Shown here: one piece after another, positions 38,536 to 48,049 of the stretch | Numbering within the stretch: the first letter of the stretch is position 1 | Layout of the letters: every line of letters starts with the position of its first letter | DNA from: Mucilaginibacter endophyticus | GTDB lineage: Bacteria > Bacteroidota > Bacteroidia > Sphingobacteriales > Sphingobacteriaceae | NCBI RefSeq assembly: GCF_003351025.1 | Contig: NZ_QPCG01000001.1 | Span: 565,949 to 629,948 of the forward strand | DNA length: 64,000 bases | Direction: 5' to 3' | Notes under the pieces: model-generated | What the model saw: only the letters and a program-made list of their open reading frames with translations | What the model was told of the DNA's origin: nothing | The model's database searches: none | Translations under genes and position numbers: made by a program

Positions 38536-39717
38536 GTGCAAAAACTTGCTAAACTCATCAGCAACAAACCTTTTGTTTATTCTTTATGGTTTGGCCTCAG
38601 TCTATTTTTGGTAATCAAAGGCGTTTTAACCCATCAGGGGTTCAACAATTACACCATCTTTAAATATAACTTTTTAAACACCATTCATCAGCACAACCTG
38701 TACGCTTATCAGCCCGAGCATTATTACGATCTCAATCACTACGGGCCGGTGTTTTCAATAATCATGGCCCCGTTTGCCATACTGCCCGATGGTATTGGTG
38801 TTATTTTATGGGTGTTGTTTAACGCGTTTGTGCTGTTTAAGGCTATTGAGTTATTGCCTTTAAAAAAAGATCAGTACGTGATTGTTCTTTTGCTGTGTGC
38901 TCATGAGTTAATGACGGCATCGGCCAATGTGCAAAGCAACCCCATGATAGCGGCGCTTATTATTTTAGGGTTTAACTTTATAAAGCGTGAGCAGGATTTT
39001 TGGGCGGCACTGATGATAGCCCTTGGCGCGTTCATTAAGCTTTATGGCATAGTTGGGCTGGCTTTCTTTTTCTTTTCAAATAACAAGCCCAAATTTGTGC
39101 TGAGCTTCATATTCTGGTCGGCAGTGTTGTTTGTTTTGCCGATGGCTATTTCGTCGCCGTCGTTTATTGTGCAAACTTACCGCGATTGGTATACCGACCT
39201 GGTGATTAAAAACTCGGATAACCAGCATTCATCTATGCAGGAAATTTGTGTTACCGGCTTTATCCGCAAAACTTTCAATTACCAGGATCTTAAAAACATG
39301 TACGTGATAGGGCCGGCATTGGTGCTGTTTGGCTTATCGTACCTGCGCATAGGGGCATATAAGTTTGTACAATACCAGCGCCTGATCCTCTCGTCGGTAC
39401 TGATCTTCGCCGTGATATTCAGCAGCTCGGCCGAGTCATCAACCTATATTATTGCTTTTGTTGGGGTGGCTGTTTGGTTTATGAACCTGAACCGCCCGGT
39501 TACCGGCTTCGAGATTTTCCTGTTGGTGTTGGCGCTGTTGGTGACAAGCCTTTCGCCATCTGATTTGTTCCCGTCCTTTATCCGGAAGCAGTATATAGTG
39601 CCCTATAAGCTAAAATCGATCCCCTGCTTTTTGATTTGGCTTAAAATAGTTTACGAAACACTCACCCGTAATTTTGCTAAAGAAGAAGAAAGTACACTAA
39701 GACCGGCTATTGCTTAA
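38536..39717 (+). CDS. GT87-like membrane glycosyltransferase (DUF2029)
   Basis: This 393-residue protein begins at a GTG (38536, MQKLAKLISNKPFVYSLWF); the first ATG would remove the first helix. It has about ten helices. Between helices 1 and 2 the loop has YAYQPEHYYDLNHYGPVFSI, the arrangement of acidic and aromatic residues of the GT87 family, which use polyprenyl-phosphate mannose or similar donors. This suggests envelope glycan synthesis, in keeping with the next two genes, though these are separately promoted. Confidence 0.75.
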   Translation: MQKLAKLISNKPFVYSLWFGLSLFLVIKGVLTHQGFNNYTIFKYNFLNTIHQHNLYAYQPEHYYDLNHYGPVFSIIMAPFAILPDGIGVILWVLFNAFVLFKAIELLPLKKDQYVIVLLLCAHELMTASANVQSNPMIAALIILGFNFIKREQDFWAALMIALGAFIKLYGIVGLAFFFFSNNKPKFVLSFIFWSAVLFVLPMAISSPSFIVQTYRDWYTDLVIKNSDNQHSSMQEICVTGFIRKTFNYQDLKNMYVIGPALVLFGLSYLRIGAYKFVQYQRLILSSVLIFAVIFSSSAESSTYIIAFVGVAVWFMNLNRPVTGFEIFLLVLALLVTSLSPSDLFPSFIRKQYIVPYKLKSIPCFLIWLKIVYETLTRNFAKEEESTLRPAIA

Positions 39718-39773
39718 GAACTGCACCATATAAAAGCCTTGGCGTATTGTTTTTTACTGTAAAACGAGAAAGA

Positions 39774-39808
39774 TTTGCATGTTAATAAATAATTATTAAT
39801 TATGTTTG
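39774..39808 (+). promoter_or_regulatory. candidate promoter of the glycosyltransferase-deacetylase pair
   Basis: TATGTTTG (39801-39808) fits TAnnTTTG, with TTTG about 23 bases upstream. A second perfect match, TACATTTG, is at 39821-39828. The gap 39718-39991 contains no gene. Confidence 0.4.
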
Positions 39809-39991
39809 TAACAGATAAGTTACATTTGAGATATTTTGCACTTTTTATTAAAACTGATTACGACAGTTACGTTTTGTAACACTTTATCGTAAGGTTAATA
39901 ATGTAAAAGAAGTGTGCTGAAAAGCAACCAAATATAATCTTTATTTACAAATACCACCTGTTACAATTTAAAAAAATTCCATAGTATAACT

Positions 39992-40957
39992 ATGACATAC
40001 CTTGATAAAAAGATATCTATTGTTATTCCATCGCATAATGAGGAAAAAAACATTAGTTATTTGATTGAGCAAATTCGCGAAACACTTTCTCCTACAGGAT
40101 ATGCTTATGAGCTGATATTTGTTGATGATGGAAGCCGGGACAATACGCTAAACGAGTTAAAGATAAATGCCGAATTGCATTCCAATGTTTTTTATGTAGA
40201 GCTTTCGCGCAATTTTGGTAAAGATTATGCCCTTAAAGCAGGTATAGCCATGGCCCAGGGTGATGCCGTGATAACTATGGATGCCGATTTACAGCACCCG
40301 CCGCAACTGATCCTGAAGATGTTAAAGCTTTGGGAAAATGGTTATGACATTGTTTATACCTATCGTGAAGGCGAAAATCCGCACGGCAAAGGTTATCAGA
40401 AGGTTACTTCAAAATTATTCTACAAGGGCCTCAACATGCTCTCTGATATTAAAATGGAAAACGGCACTGCCGATTTCAGGTTGATTGACGAGAAGGTGGT
40501 AAAGCAGCTTAAGCTGATTGACGAATACGAGATCTTTTTCCGTGGTATCATCAAATGGGCTGGTTATAAACAAATAGGCATCCCTTATGTACCATCAAAA
40601 CGGCATACCGGCGAGGCAAGTTATTCTTTCCCAAAACTGGTTAAGCTTGCAGTTGGCAGCATTGTAGCGTTTAGCGCAAGGCCGCTTTATATTGTATCGT
40701 TAATAGGGTTGTTCTTTTCGTCGCTGGCTATTTTGTATATACCGTATGTGTTGGTAAGTTACTTTTTAGGATACGCTGTTTCAGGGTGGGCTTCAATTAT
40801 TGCTACTATTGCCTTTTTTGGAGGATTGCAGTTGCTGGTGATGAGTGTAATAGGAGTGTATGTAGGCAAGATATTTATGCAGTCTAAACACAGGCCTCAT
40901 TATATTATCCGTTCGTCAAACGTTGTTATTGTAAATAATGATCTTATTAGGCTTTGA
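39992..40957 (+). CDS. GT2 glycosyltransferase (DPM1/GtrB-like)
   Basis: This 321-residue protein has an N-terminal GT-A domain (ISIVIPSHNEEKNISYLIEQ, FVDDGSRDNTL, TMDADLQHPPQLI with the DxD-type metal site) and two C-terminal membrane helices (about 235-258 and 268-295). The architecture is that of transferases that load a sugar onto polyprenyl phosphate at the inner membrane. The last 20 bases overlap the polysaccharide deacetylase gene, so both are translated together. Confidence 0.9.
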   Translation: MTYLDKKISIVIPSHNEEKNISYLIEQIRETLSPTGYAYELIFVDDGSRDNTLNELKINAELHSNVFYVELSRNFGKDYALKAGIAMAQGDAVITMDADLQHPPQLILKMLKLWENGYDIVYTYREGENPHGKGYQKVTSKLFYKGLNMLSDIKMENGTADFRLIDEKVVKQLKLIDEYEIFFRGIIKWAGYKQIGIPYVPSKRHTGEASYSFPKLVKLAVGSIVAFSARPLYIVSLIGLFFSSLAILYIPYVLVSYFLGYAVSGWASIIATIAFFGGLQLLVMSVIGVYVGKIFMQSKHRPHYIIRSSNVVIVNNDLIRL

Positions 40958-41744
40958 TGTTGAGGAGTTTGATATGCCGTTTGAGTACGGTAAATCAATA
41001 TCATTTGATGAGCAGCTTGAAATTTCGACAAAGGGTACCAATATTATACTCAACTTGCTGAAACAGAGGGGTATTAAAGCTACCTTTTTTTGTACCGCTA
41101 ATTATGCCATCAACAAACCCGAAGTTATCAAAAGAATGGTAGCCGAAGGGCATGAGATAGCATCGCACGGGTATTATCATTCAGATTTTAAGACCGAACA
41201 TTTAAGGCAATCGAAACTGGCATTAGAGGATATTTCAGGAACGGAAGTAACAGGCTTCCGGATGGCCCGGATGATGCCTGTTGATGAAGCAGAAATTGCA
41301 AAAGCCGGTTACGAGTATAATTCGTCAATAAACCCAACGTGGCTGCCGGGACGGTACAATAACTTTAATAAACCACGCAGCTGGTTTTATGATCATGATG
41401 TACTGCAGATCCCAGCTTCGGTTTCACCTGTAGTACGTTTTCCGCTGTTTTGGCTAAGCTTTCATAACCTGCCGCTATCTTTATTAAAGAGGATGGCTTC
41501 GGCAGCGCATAAAAAGGATGGCTATCTGAACCTGTATTTTCACCCCTGGGAATTTACCAATCTGCACGATAAAGAAAAGTTTGGTTTTCCCGGCTATGTT
41601 TCAAAAAACTCGGGTGAAGCTTTTGCCCGGCGGATAAGTGATTTTATTGACTGGGCAACGGACAACTGTTACACGTTTAGACGGACGGACGCGTTTTGCA
41701 GCAGTATCAAAAACAAAAATAAACCGGAGCCTGTTTTGCGTTAA
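40938..41744 (+). CDS. Polysaccharide deacetylase family protein
   Basis: This 268-residue protein has the NodB fold: LGFDVEEFDMP with the first catalytic acidic residues, IKATFFCTANYA, and the metal site SHGYYHSDF (HxxxHxD). LYFHPWEF near residue 195 matches the late catalytic His. It should remove N- or O-acetyl groups from a glycan; the family contains peptidoglycan and LPS sugar deacetylases. Its start lies inside the GT2 gene. Confidence 0.87.
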   Translation: MILLGFDVEEFDMPFEYGKSISFDEQLEISTKGTNIILNLLKQRGIKATFFCTANYAINKPEVIKRMVAEGHEIASHGYYHSDFKTEHLRQSKLALEDISGTEVTGFRMARMMPVDEAEIAKAGYEYNSSINPTWLPGRYNNFNKPRSWFYDHDVLQIPASVSPVVRFPLFWLSFHNLPLSLLKRMASAAHKKDGYLNLYFHPWEFTNLHDKEKFGFPGYVSKNSGEAFARRISDFIDWATDNCYTFRRTDAFCSSIKNKNKPEPVLR

Positions 41745-41801
41745 TAGGCTGTTAAACAGCTTGTAGCAAATCAATTAGCAAATTGATTGTTATTTTCAGC
41801 A

Positions 41802-41809
41802 TAAATTTG
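41802..41809 (+). promoter_or_regulatory. -7 element of the tRNA-Arg promoter
   Basis: TAAATTTG matches TAnnTTTG exactly, 77 bases before the tRNA, with TTG about 16 bases upstream. Confidence 0.5.
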
Positions 41810-41885
41810 CATATTTGCACCGCAAAAAAATATATAGTATATCATGGGTTCGAAACCATGTGTATATTTGTAATTAAATTGCGAT

Positions 41886-41959
41886 GGTCCTATAGCTCAG
41901 CTGGATAGAGCAACAGATTTCTAATCTGTAGGTCTTTGGTTCGAATCCAAATGGGATCA
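41886..41959 (+). tRNA. tRNA-Arg (anticodon TCT)
   Basis: A full cloverleaf of 74 bases: acceptor GGTCCTA / TGGGATC with two G-U pairs, D-arm GCTC ... GAGC, anticodon arm ACAGA-TTTCTAA-TCTGT with anticodon TCT (AGA codons), T-arm TTTGG-TTCGAAT-CCAAA. The discriminator is A and CCA is not encoded. It borders the island to the right and is a likely integration site. Confidence 0.95.
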
Positions 41960-42194
41960 CTAAATAAAGCCTTGATATTCAAGGCTTTATTTGTAGAAAA
42001 AAGCTTCTCTTCGTTGAAATTTCCCTCAATTTTATCTGTTTTTTTAAGTAATTGATTTATAGGTTCTTATAAAGAAAATCGGTGGTGTTTTTTTGCAAAA
42101 TGATACAAATATGGTACAAAAATGAATATTTGTATTTGTTGAAGTTTTATAAAATACTGGAAATAAGTACTTTATTGGTTGTTTTTCGTGCGGG

Positions 42195-42246
42195 GAGCAA
42201 CAGACTAATGATCTGTAGGTCTTAGGTTCAAATGCTATTTGGGATG
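42195..42246 (+). pseudogene. degenerate tRNA-Arg 3' half (attachment-site remnant)
   Basis: GAGCAACAGACTAATGATCT followed by GTAGGTCTTAGGTTCAAATG and TTTGGGAT follows the tRNA-Arg from the D-arm to the acceptor stem with several changes and a small insertion. The anticodon is destroyed. It lies 240 bases from the intact tRNA. Confidence 0.75.
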
Positions 42247-42437
42247 ATATCTGAAAAAGCCGTATCCTTGCGGAGGAAACGTTTTTTTCATGCACAAGGG
42301 CATTTTGCACCGCCTGCCCATATTGAAACACTTCCGTGTTTTCAATCAGTTTAAAAGAATTTTTATTGAATTAAGTAAAAACTTCGGTGCAAATATGTAC
42401 AAAAGTTTTGCTGCTAAAAATTGTGCATGGCGACAGT

Positions 42438-42887
42438 ATGCGTAAAATTTTACCCCACCATCTCAAAGCAGATGGCACCTATAATGTTAAAATCCGGCTC
42501 ACCCATAAAAGAGTGAAACGGTATCTTAATACCAAACATTTTGTCACTCAAAAACAGTTGACAAAGAAATTAACCTTAAGAGACCCGTTCATCGAACAAC
42601 AGCTCCTTAGTTTAGTCATTAAATACAGACTGGAGATTAGCAGACTGGATGAAAAACTTGAATTCTTAAATGTGGACCAACTTCGTGATCACCTTGCCGG
42701 AATAAATGAAGGGATCAACTTTATCCAATTTTGCGATGAGTATATTGAAACGCTCAGGAAACAAGGGCGTGAGGGCAGTGCCGCCAATCATGTCACGGTT
42801 CGGAACAGCTTGGTAGATTATTTTCAGAGTCAAAAGGTTTCCGTAATGTTCATCACCTCGTCCATGTTAACAAACTATGAAAAGTAA
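42438..42887 (+). pseudogene. truncated tyrosine-type site-specific integrase
   Basis: This encodes 149 residues from ATG 42438. The N-terminal arm-binding domain (MRKILPHHLKADGTYNVKIR, VKRYLNTKHFVTQKQL) and most of the SAM-like core-binding domain (IQFCDEYIETLRKQGREGSA ... LVDYFQSQKVSV) are present. The frame stops after TNYEK; the catalytic domain with the Arg-His-Arg-Tyr residues is absent and was not found downstream. Bacteroidota element integrases normally have about 400 residues, so this is a remnant. Confidence 0.75.
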
Positions 42888-43160
42888 TTATAATGGATTT
42901 ATTTATCAATATGGTATTGGGGGGCCAAAAGACCCCACCCAATCAGACTATTATTACGGACTGATCTGCAAAACCCGTGGTAATCTCTTAAGGGCTTACG
43001 TGTGTAACAAAGGAAAAAATTAGCGCTTGCCTGGTCTTATAAAGCGAGTGCGAATATTGGTAATTTAGAATATGAAAAGCTCATATGACGGTTCGGTGAC
43101 TTTATTGATTTTCTGTAGTGAAAGATAAAGCCCGGAGAACCGGTTCGTTAACTGACCGCT
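42888..43160. other. gene-free region after the integrase remnant
   Basis: Only a 48-codon open frame at 42877-43023 is seen, without recognisable similarity; probably decayed element DNA. Confidence 0.4.
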
Positions 43161-44741
43161 TTAACCCAATAATTTGAAAAGATTCTGGATTAGGCTCGCC
43201 AGTAGCGGAGATACAGTGACCAGAAGCGGTGCCATGCTGCCCGAAAGCCCGCTGAAAAGTTCGCTCACTTTTGAATTGTCTTGTTCGTCAGTGCCGCTTA
43301 CGGTAATTTTAAGGCTGTCGAACCTCAGTTTGACGGGCATATAAAAGATCAGTAACAGCAACGAATTCATCAGGGCCAGCAGGTAGACAAAGTCAACTGG
43401 TATCAGGTTTTTACCGGAGAGATTGAAATAAAATCGAAAGGCTTCGGTGCTGTTGAGCGCGTTGATCAGTATCCCAACCCAAAGTACTGATAGGCTGAGA
43501 ATAATGCCGCTACAGAGAAATGACCCCTGGAAAACGCTTTTAAGCGCAAGATACCTGGTGGTTCTGGCAGCGATATCCACAGGTCTTTCGCCGGGGATAG
43601 ATTTCTTTACCCTGCTAATTTCCTTTGCAATTGTGACAAAAACGCCGAAACAAAAGCTGGCGGTGAGATAACCTATAATTCCAAATGCCGCCAGTCTCCC
43701 ACGATAGCCGTTCAGAAAGTAATCATCGGTGATGATGGGCTTGTCAATCAGGAAATTATAAAACAGACAGATAAATATTGCCGTCAGGAATGCAGCCATA
43801 AAACAATTAAAGATAAGGTTTACGGTGTCTACCCGATAACGGTTTCCGGCCTCCTGTTTCAGATTGTTGACAGATCCGATTATCAACGGTATAGCCATTG
43901 CCCAAAACGTCATTTGGGTGATGCCAAAGAGCAACCATAAGGCGAACATCGGGTAGTCGGTAAAGAAATCAATTTTTTGTGTGCGGTGACTTATTCTTAG
44001 CCTCAAGGTACACGGGGTTTGTAAAGGGTAACCGCGAACCGATCTGCAGGTATCGATGAGTTGCGCATGCAGTTCTTTGAAAATGATGTGGTTTGCTGAT
44101 CTTTTCCAGCCGTCGTGATCGAGGCCAAGCCGATAAGCTGAGCGATTGATAAAAATGTATTTGTTGAAATAGCTGATGGTATCTGCATTGCCGTTCTGCA
44201 GGAACAGCAGTTCCTTTTTTGTCATGCGTATATCTATTTCCGCGCGCTGGATGTTCCTGATAATATCTTTGACAGCGTCCGTTAACGTTGAAGTAATAAG
44301 ATTGCTGGATGTCGTGCCGGCGCGTTGTTGTGAAGCCGCGGTATTTTTATCGCCTTTTGCTGTATCGTTGCCTTTGGCCGGGGTGCCGGCCTGGCCAGAT
44401 TTGTTGAGCAGATCCTCCTTTGATTTTTTCCAAACGCAGATATCCGCCTGTAATTTGTCGAGCCTTTTTCTCAGCATTAACTCTGTCAAGCTGATTTTGT
44501 TGTCAAGCACGATTTCACCATATGACTGGTCGCCAGCCGAAAAGAGCATGATTCCGATAATCATTCCTGCCATGCCGCACAGGATGACAGAATAGATCGG
44601 ATCATAGCTAAACCTGATGTGATGATCATCGAAAAAAGTATAAAATTTCTCCGTTGTAGTTTTCGCTGTTGCCTGACCGGTGTTATCGGATGGTGTTTTT
44701 TCAGCGCTGCCTGTCGATTGGTTAAGGTTCTTTTCTGACAT
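43161..44741 (-). CDS. Six-helix membrane protein of unknown function
   Basis: This encodes 526 residues from ATG 44741 (MSEKNLNQSTGSAEK); an upstream start at 44795 is possible but less likely. The N-terminus is Ser/Thr/Lys-rich. Helices: YSVILCGMAGMIIGIMLF, then a long non-membrane region (about 190 residues with charged helices ISLTELMLRKRLDKLQADI), then five more (WLLFGITQMTFWAMAIP, FNCFMAAFLTAIFICLF, FGIIGYLTASFCFGVFV, FLCSGIILSLSVLWVGI, VYLLALMNSLLLLIFYM). No family is recognised. It is divergent from two unknown genes on the plus strand, with 350-400 AT-rich bases between. Confidence 0.65.
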   Translation of the reverse strand: MSEKNLNQSTGSAEKTPSDNTGQATAKTTTEKFYTFFDDHHIRFSYDPIYSVILCGMAGMIIGIMLFSAGDQSYGEIVLDNKISLTELMLRKRLDKLQADICVWKKSKEDLLNKSGQAGTPAKGNDTAKGDKNTAASQQRAGTTSSNLITSTLTDAVKDIIRNIQRAEIDIRMTKKELLFLQNGNADTISYFNKYIFINRSAYRLGLDHDGWKRSANHIIFKELHAQLIDTCRSVRGYPLQTPCTLRLRISHRTQKIDFFTDYPMFALWLLFGITQMTFWAMAIPLIIGSVNNLKQEAGNRYRVDTVNLIFNCFMAAFLTAIFICLFYNFLIDKPIITDDYFLNGYRGRLAAFGIIGYLTASFCFGVFVTIAKEISRVKKSIPGERPVDIAARTTRYLALKSVFQGSFLCSGIILSLSVLWVGILINALNSTEAFRFYFNLSGKNLIPVDFVYLLALMNSLLLLIFYMPVKLRFDSLKITVSGTDEQDNSKVSELFSGLSGSMAPLLVTVSPLLASLIQNLFKLLG

Positions 44742-45146
44742 ATAAGTTGGTGATAATGATTTAGGAACCCGGTACCTCAGGCAAAATATCACCAAACAAT
44801 GTGATGATCGTCGCCTGTGGCCTTACAGTCTTAAAAATAACGGAAGAAAAGAACAAAAGCAAGAGGTGTTGCTGAGTTTTTAAGTTGTAAGTTGTTGATT
44901 AGTAGTTTGATAATAAAAACTTTGAAGGCTGGCGGATACGAAATGGATGCTGATCGGCGGTTATTTATTGCTTTAGTTAATTTATAATAGTCTGACAATA
45001 AGTATTTTTTAAAAACTTAATAATTAGTACTTATTTTCATTGTGGTTTAAAATATAAATAACTGAAAATCAATTGATAAAGTAAAAATAAATTTATTTTT
45101 ACGTAGCAGCCGCGCGGTGTGGCTGACAACCTTATTTATCACTATC
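44742..45146. other. divergent AT-rich control region
   Basis: No gene apart from low-complexity frames. It must contain promoters for both sides. No consensus element stands out. Confidence 0.4.
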
Positions 45147-45437
45147 ATGGGACAAGTAACCTTTAACACAGCCTTTTCAGGAGGGAGAGGTCAGCTGATT
45201 ATCACCAGCGACGAAAACAATGTGCAATTGATCTTTGATCAGGATGACCAGGGGCCGAAGTCTCTGGATCTTCACATCGGCCATCACATCCTGGGGGTTA
45301 AGGGAAGTTCCCCGGACGGAGCCACGGGAAATATCGCCTTGACTATAACTGGTGATATACCCGGAGAGATTGATACCAATTTTCCTTCAGGCGATATCCC
45401 GCCGCACAATATCGTTTTATTCGTGACCGCCGAATGA
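45147..45437 (+). CDS. Small beta-rich protein of unknown function
   Basis: This encodes 96 residues from ATG 45147 (MGQVTFNTAFSGGRGQLIIT). The alternation of hydrophobic and polar residues, with many Gly and Asp (LDLHIGHHILGVKGSSPDG, GNIALTITGDIPGEID), suggests a single beta-sandwich domain. There is no signal peptide from this start. Its stop overlaps the next start (ATGA), so it is coupled to the 486-residue secreted protein. Confidence 0.6.
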   Translation: MGQVTFNTAFSGGRGQLIITSDENNVQLIFDQDDQGPKSLDLHIGHHILGVKGSSPDGATGNIALTITGDIPGEIDTNFPSGDIPPHNIVLFVTAE

Positions 45438-46894
45438 GAAGGCTGAGCTGGGTAGCTGTGATCATGATGATATTGGTACAGCGGGCCGCCGGGCAGGAGG
45501 CAGTCAATTTACCTGCCCAGCCTGATAAGGGGACAACCTTGCATGGCGCGGAGCAAGTGAAAACAATGGAAAGGCAACAGGTTATGGCGAATTATCTGCA
45601 GGCTGTGGCCAGTAACGTGACGAGTACGGATAAGAAAGTAACGCTTAAAGCAACCTTGTTCGCTTTGGACGGGAAAGACTCCGTTGAGAAAAATAAAAGC
45701 ACTTATTACCTGAACCATCACTGGCAGCGTAATACGCAATTACTGATAGGAAGCGGTTTGGATAAAAACAGTACGATCAACGGGTTTTCGGCTGGTTTAA
45801 GCTTTAATGTTTTAAATAAAAGGGATGCGTCGGAAGTAAACTTCTGGAGTGCCCTGGATCAGCAAACCCGTGACAGTATTCAGAAAGTGCTCACGGCTGA
45901 ATTACAGCATTACCATGACAGCAAACAGGCGGATATCAGCACAGGTATCATCCGTATCGCCAGGCAGCATTTTGACAGGAATGAAGAAACCGGTGTACTG
46001 GAGGATATAATCGCGTTTATTGGCTTACAAAACCTGCCGCCAGATGTTAAGTCAGACGTTAATTTCAGAAAATTCGCAGATCTCTTACTTGCGGATATCA
46101 GCGGGAATTTAAAATACCGGGTATTTGATGTCGATAAACAGGCCGCTGTTAAAAATTCACATCTGGATCTTTTTAGCAGTTTTGTAACAACGGTCTATTT
46201 CGAAGCTCCGCTGGCGAAAGAGATGAAGGCCTATTTATATAGTGTCGAAAAAAATGGGAAGGCACCTTCAGACAATTCCCCCACACTGGAGCTGTACGCA
46301 AAAGCGGTGAATAAAGTGATTGCCGCGAAAGCGTCCTCGCTTCATGGCAAAGATCTTGTGGAGGTCTACACCTATTTAAGAACTGATTACAAAAGAGTGA
46401 GTGACAGGATTGCAAAGGCCCCTATCCTCACGTTTAGTTACAATTATGCTTATGTCACAAGTGGAGTGAAGTTTTCACATGTGCCGGCCGTGCAATACCT
46501 GAAAGGGCTATGGAGTAACAGTCATGGAATACGCTCCTGGGAGTTGAATATTACGGGCGCCGACACGATCTGCACGGATACCAGCAAAGCTAATAAACCA
46601 GTAAACAGGCATATAGGGGCTTTGCAGATCGGTTTGAACCGGGTGCTGTTTACGGATAAGGCTGCGGCATCATTGCTGGAAGCTAAATTGGCTTTTGAAA
46701 GTGATTTTATTATAGCCGGCAAACAGACGAAAGAGGATGGCTTCAAACCTATCGGCAGCCTGACGATCCAGGGCCGCCCTTCGGCGAAATCTCCATGGTT
46801 TAAATTAGTGGCCAAGTATGATAAATCTGGAAAGTTCTTCGGTTTTCTGAACATTACCCTGAATCTTGACAATAGTGCCAATAAAAGCAGTTGA
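45434..46894 (+). CDS. Secreted protein of unknown function
   Basis: This 486-residue protein has a signal peptide (WVAVIMMILVQRAAGQ). The region 60-110 contains KVTLKATLFALDGKDS; the centre (150-330) is mostly helical and charged; the end (SLTIQGRPSAKSPWFKLVAK, FFGFLNITLNLDN) alternates like outer-membrane beta strands. No known family is recognised. It is translationally coupled to the preceding small gene by a four-base overlap. Confidence 0.65.
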   Translation: MRRLSWVAVIMMILVQRAAGQEAVNLPAQPDKGTTLHGAEQVKTMERQQVMANYLQAVASNVTSTDKKVTLKATLFALDGKDSVEKNKSTYYLNHHWQRNTQLLIGSGLDKNSTINGFSAGLSFNVLNKRDASEVNFWSALDQQTRDSIQKVLTAELQHYHDSKQADISTGIIRIARQHFDRNEETGVLEDIIAFIGLQNLPPDVKSDVNFRKFADLLLADISGNLKYRVFDVDKQAAVKNSHLDLFSSFVTTVYFEAPLAKEMKAYLYSVEKNGKAPSDNSPTLELYAKAVNKVIAAKASSLHGKDLVEVYTYLRTDYKRVSDRIAKAPILTFSYNYAYVTSGVKFSHVPAVQYLKGLWSNSHGIRSWELNITGADTICTDTSKANKPVNRHIGALQIGLNRVLFTDKAAASLLEAKLAFESDFIIAGKQTKEDGFKPIGSLTIQGRPSAKSPWFKLVAKYDKSGKFFGFLNITLNLDNSANKSS

Positions 46895-47327
46895 TGATGA
46901 GCCCGCCATGGTTGGAGATGTTGGCGGCCAGGAATTATTTAGGAACTGTTTCTTTTGCGGTGCTCAGGTTGTTAATTAATGCTTTAAAATGTTTAAGGTG
47001 ATTTTTTTGTACTGATAGTCGCTTTACTGGTTTGGGGTTCTATAATATTGACAGGTTTTCTGGTTGGCCTGGTACCTAAATCTGGGCGAAGAAAAACAGG
47101 AGCATGGATGTGACCATACTCCTGTTTAACCTGTTTTATGCGGATTAAGTCTGCAGTACAGCGGGAATTTTGCCCACAACTGTTGTCGGTCGGTTTTTCG
47201 TCTCCGCCGACAAGAAGATTGCTTAGTAAAAAGGATGATATGCCTTTTATTCGGCTTTACCAAACCTGACGCGCTTATGCTAAAACCGGTGTTCCATAGC
47301 TGTTATAAAAGCTGAATGGTGGAATGC
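46895..47327. other. gene-free region with one hairpin
   Basis: No credible gene. A terminator-like hairpin is at 47094-47127; the remainder shows nothing recognisable. Confidence 0.4.
47094..47127. terminator. candidate terminator hairpin
   Basis: AAACAGGAG-ATGG pairs with CCAT-CTCCTGTTT, with short A/T flanks. It lies between the secreted-protein gene and the convergent response-regulator gene. Confidence 0.55.
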
Positions 47328-48047
47328 TCAATGGTGGTCGCCGGGGGATATTTTTTCAAATAATGCTTCTTTGTAAGTATTGCCTATGGGCAGGATGCTT
47401 TTGTCGGTTAATATCACGCTGCCGTTTTCGATCACCTTGATTTTATCGATATTGACGATATAGGATTTGTGGATCCTGAAAAAAGAATGGTCTTTTAGCA
47501 GATCAGCTGCTTCTTTCATGGTCATGTGGGTAAGATGTTCTTCCCCCTTCAGGTAAAAGGTGATATAATTGCTTGCCCCGGCAACGTAATTGATGTCGCT
47601 GAACGGGATCCTCACCATTTTGCTTTTGTTCCCGCTTTTGATGAATGCATAGTCTTTGGGGGGCTTTGGATCTGCAGGGGGCTGCGGTGCCGGTTCGCTT
47701 TTTTTGAATTTTTCCACGGCTTGCAGAAATCTGCTGAAAGTAAATGGTTTCAGTAAAAAATCCCTGGCGTTTTTGTCAAAAGCGTTCAGGGCATAGCTGG
47801 GAAAAGCGGTGGTGAAAACGATAGATGTGGCCGCAGCGATCAGGTCGGCGTATTCGATACCCGATATTTGGGGCATATCTACATCCAGAAAGGTAATGGC
47901 TGGCTGCTCTTTTTTGATGGTATCTAACGCCAGTAATGGGTTCTGTGACTTTCCGATAAGTTGGAGCCAGGGTACGCCTGTGATATATTTTTCAAGAATA
48001 TCGATCGCGTAGGTTTCGTCGTCAACGATATAACAGGTGATCATCAT
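47328..48047 (-). CDS. LytTR-family response regulator
   Basis: This 239-residue protein has a receiver domain (CYIVDDETYAIDILEKYI, ITFLDVDMPQISG with phosphoacceptor Asp55, TTAFPSYALNAFDKNARDFL, KPFTF) and a C-terminal LytTR DNA-binding domain (FIKSGNKSKMVRIPFSDINY, FFRIHKSYIVNIDKI). It should receive phosphate from the sensor encoded two bases upstream and control transcription. Because the pair lies divergently beside the lanthipeptide genes, regulation of that cluster is likely. Two ATGs in a row make the start uncertain by one codon. Confidence 0.92.
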   Translation of the reverse strand: MMITCYIVDDETYAIDILEKYITGVPWLQLIGKSQNPLLALDTIKKEQPAITFLDVDMPQISGIEYADLIAAATSIVFTTAFPSYALNAFDKNARDFLLKPFTFSRFLQAVEKFKKSEPAPQPPADPKPPKDYAFIKSGNKSKMVRIPFSDINYVAGASNYITFYLKGEEHLTHMTMKEAADLLKDHSFFRIHKSYIVNIDKIKVIENGSVILTDKSILPIGNTYKEALFEKISPGDHH

Positions 48048-48049
48048 GT

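Noticed and set aside
41685..41700. GACGGACGGACGC near the end of the deacetylase gene, like a piece of the dispersed repeats
   Set aside because: Too short to separate from chance; the reading frame is normal across it.
42877..43023. A 48-codon frame after the integrase remnant
   Set aside because: No ribosome site, no similarity that I can see, and located in decayed element DNA; left unannotated.
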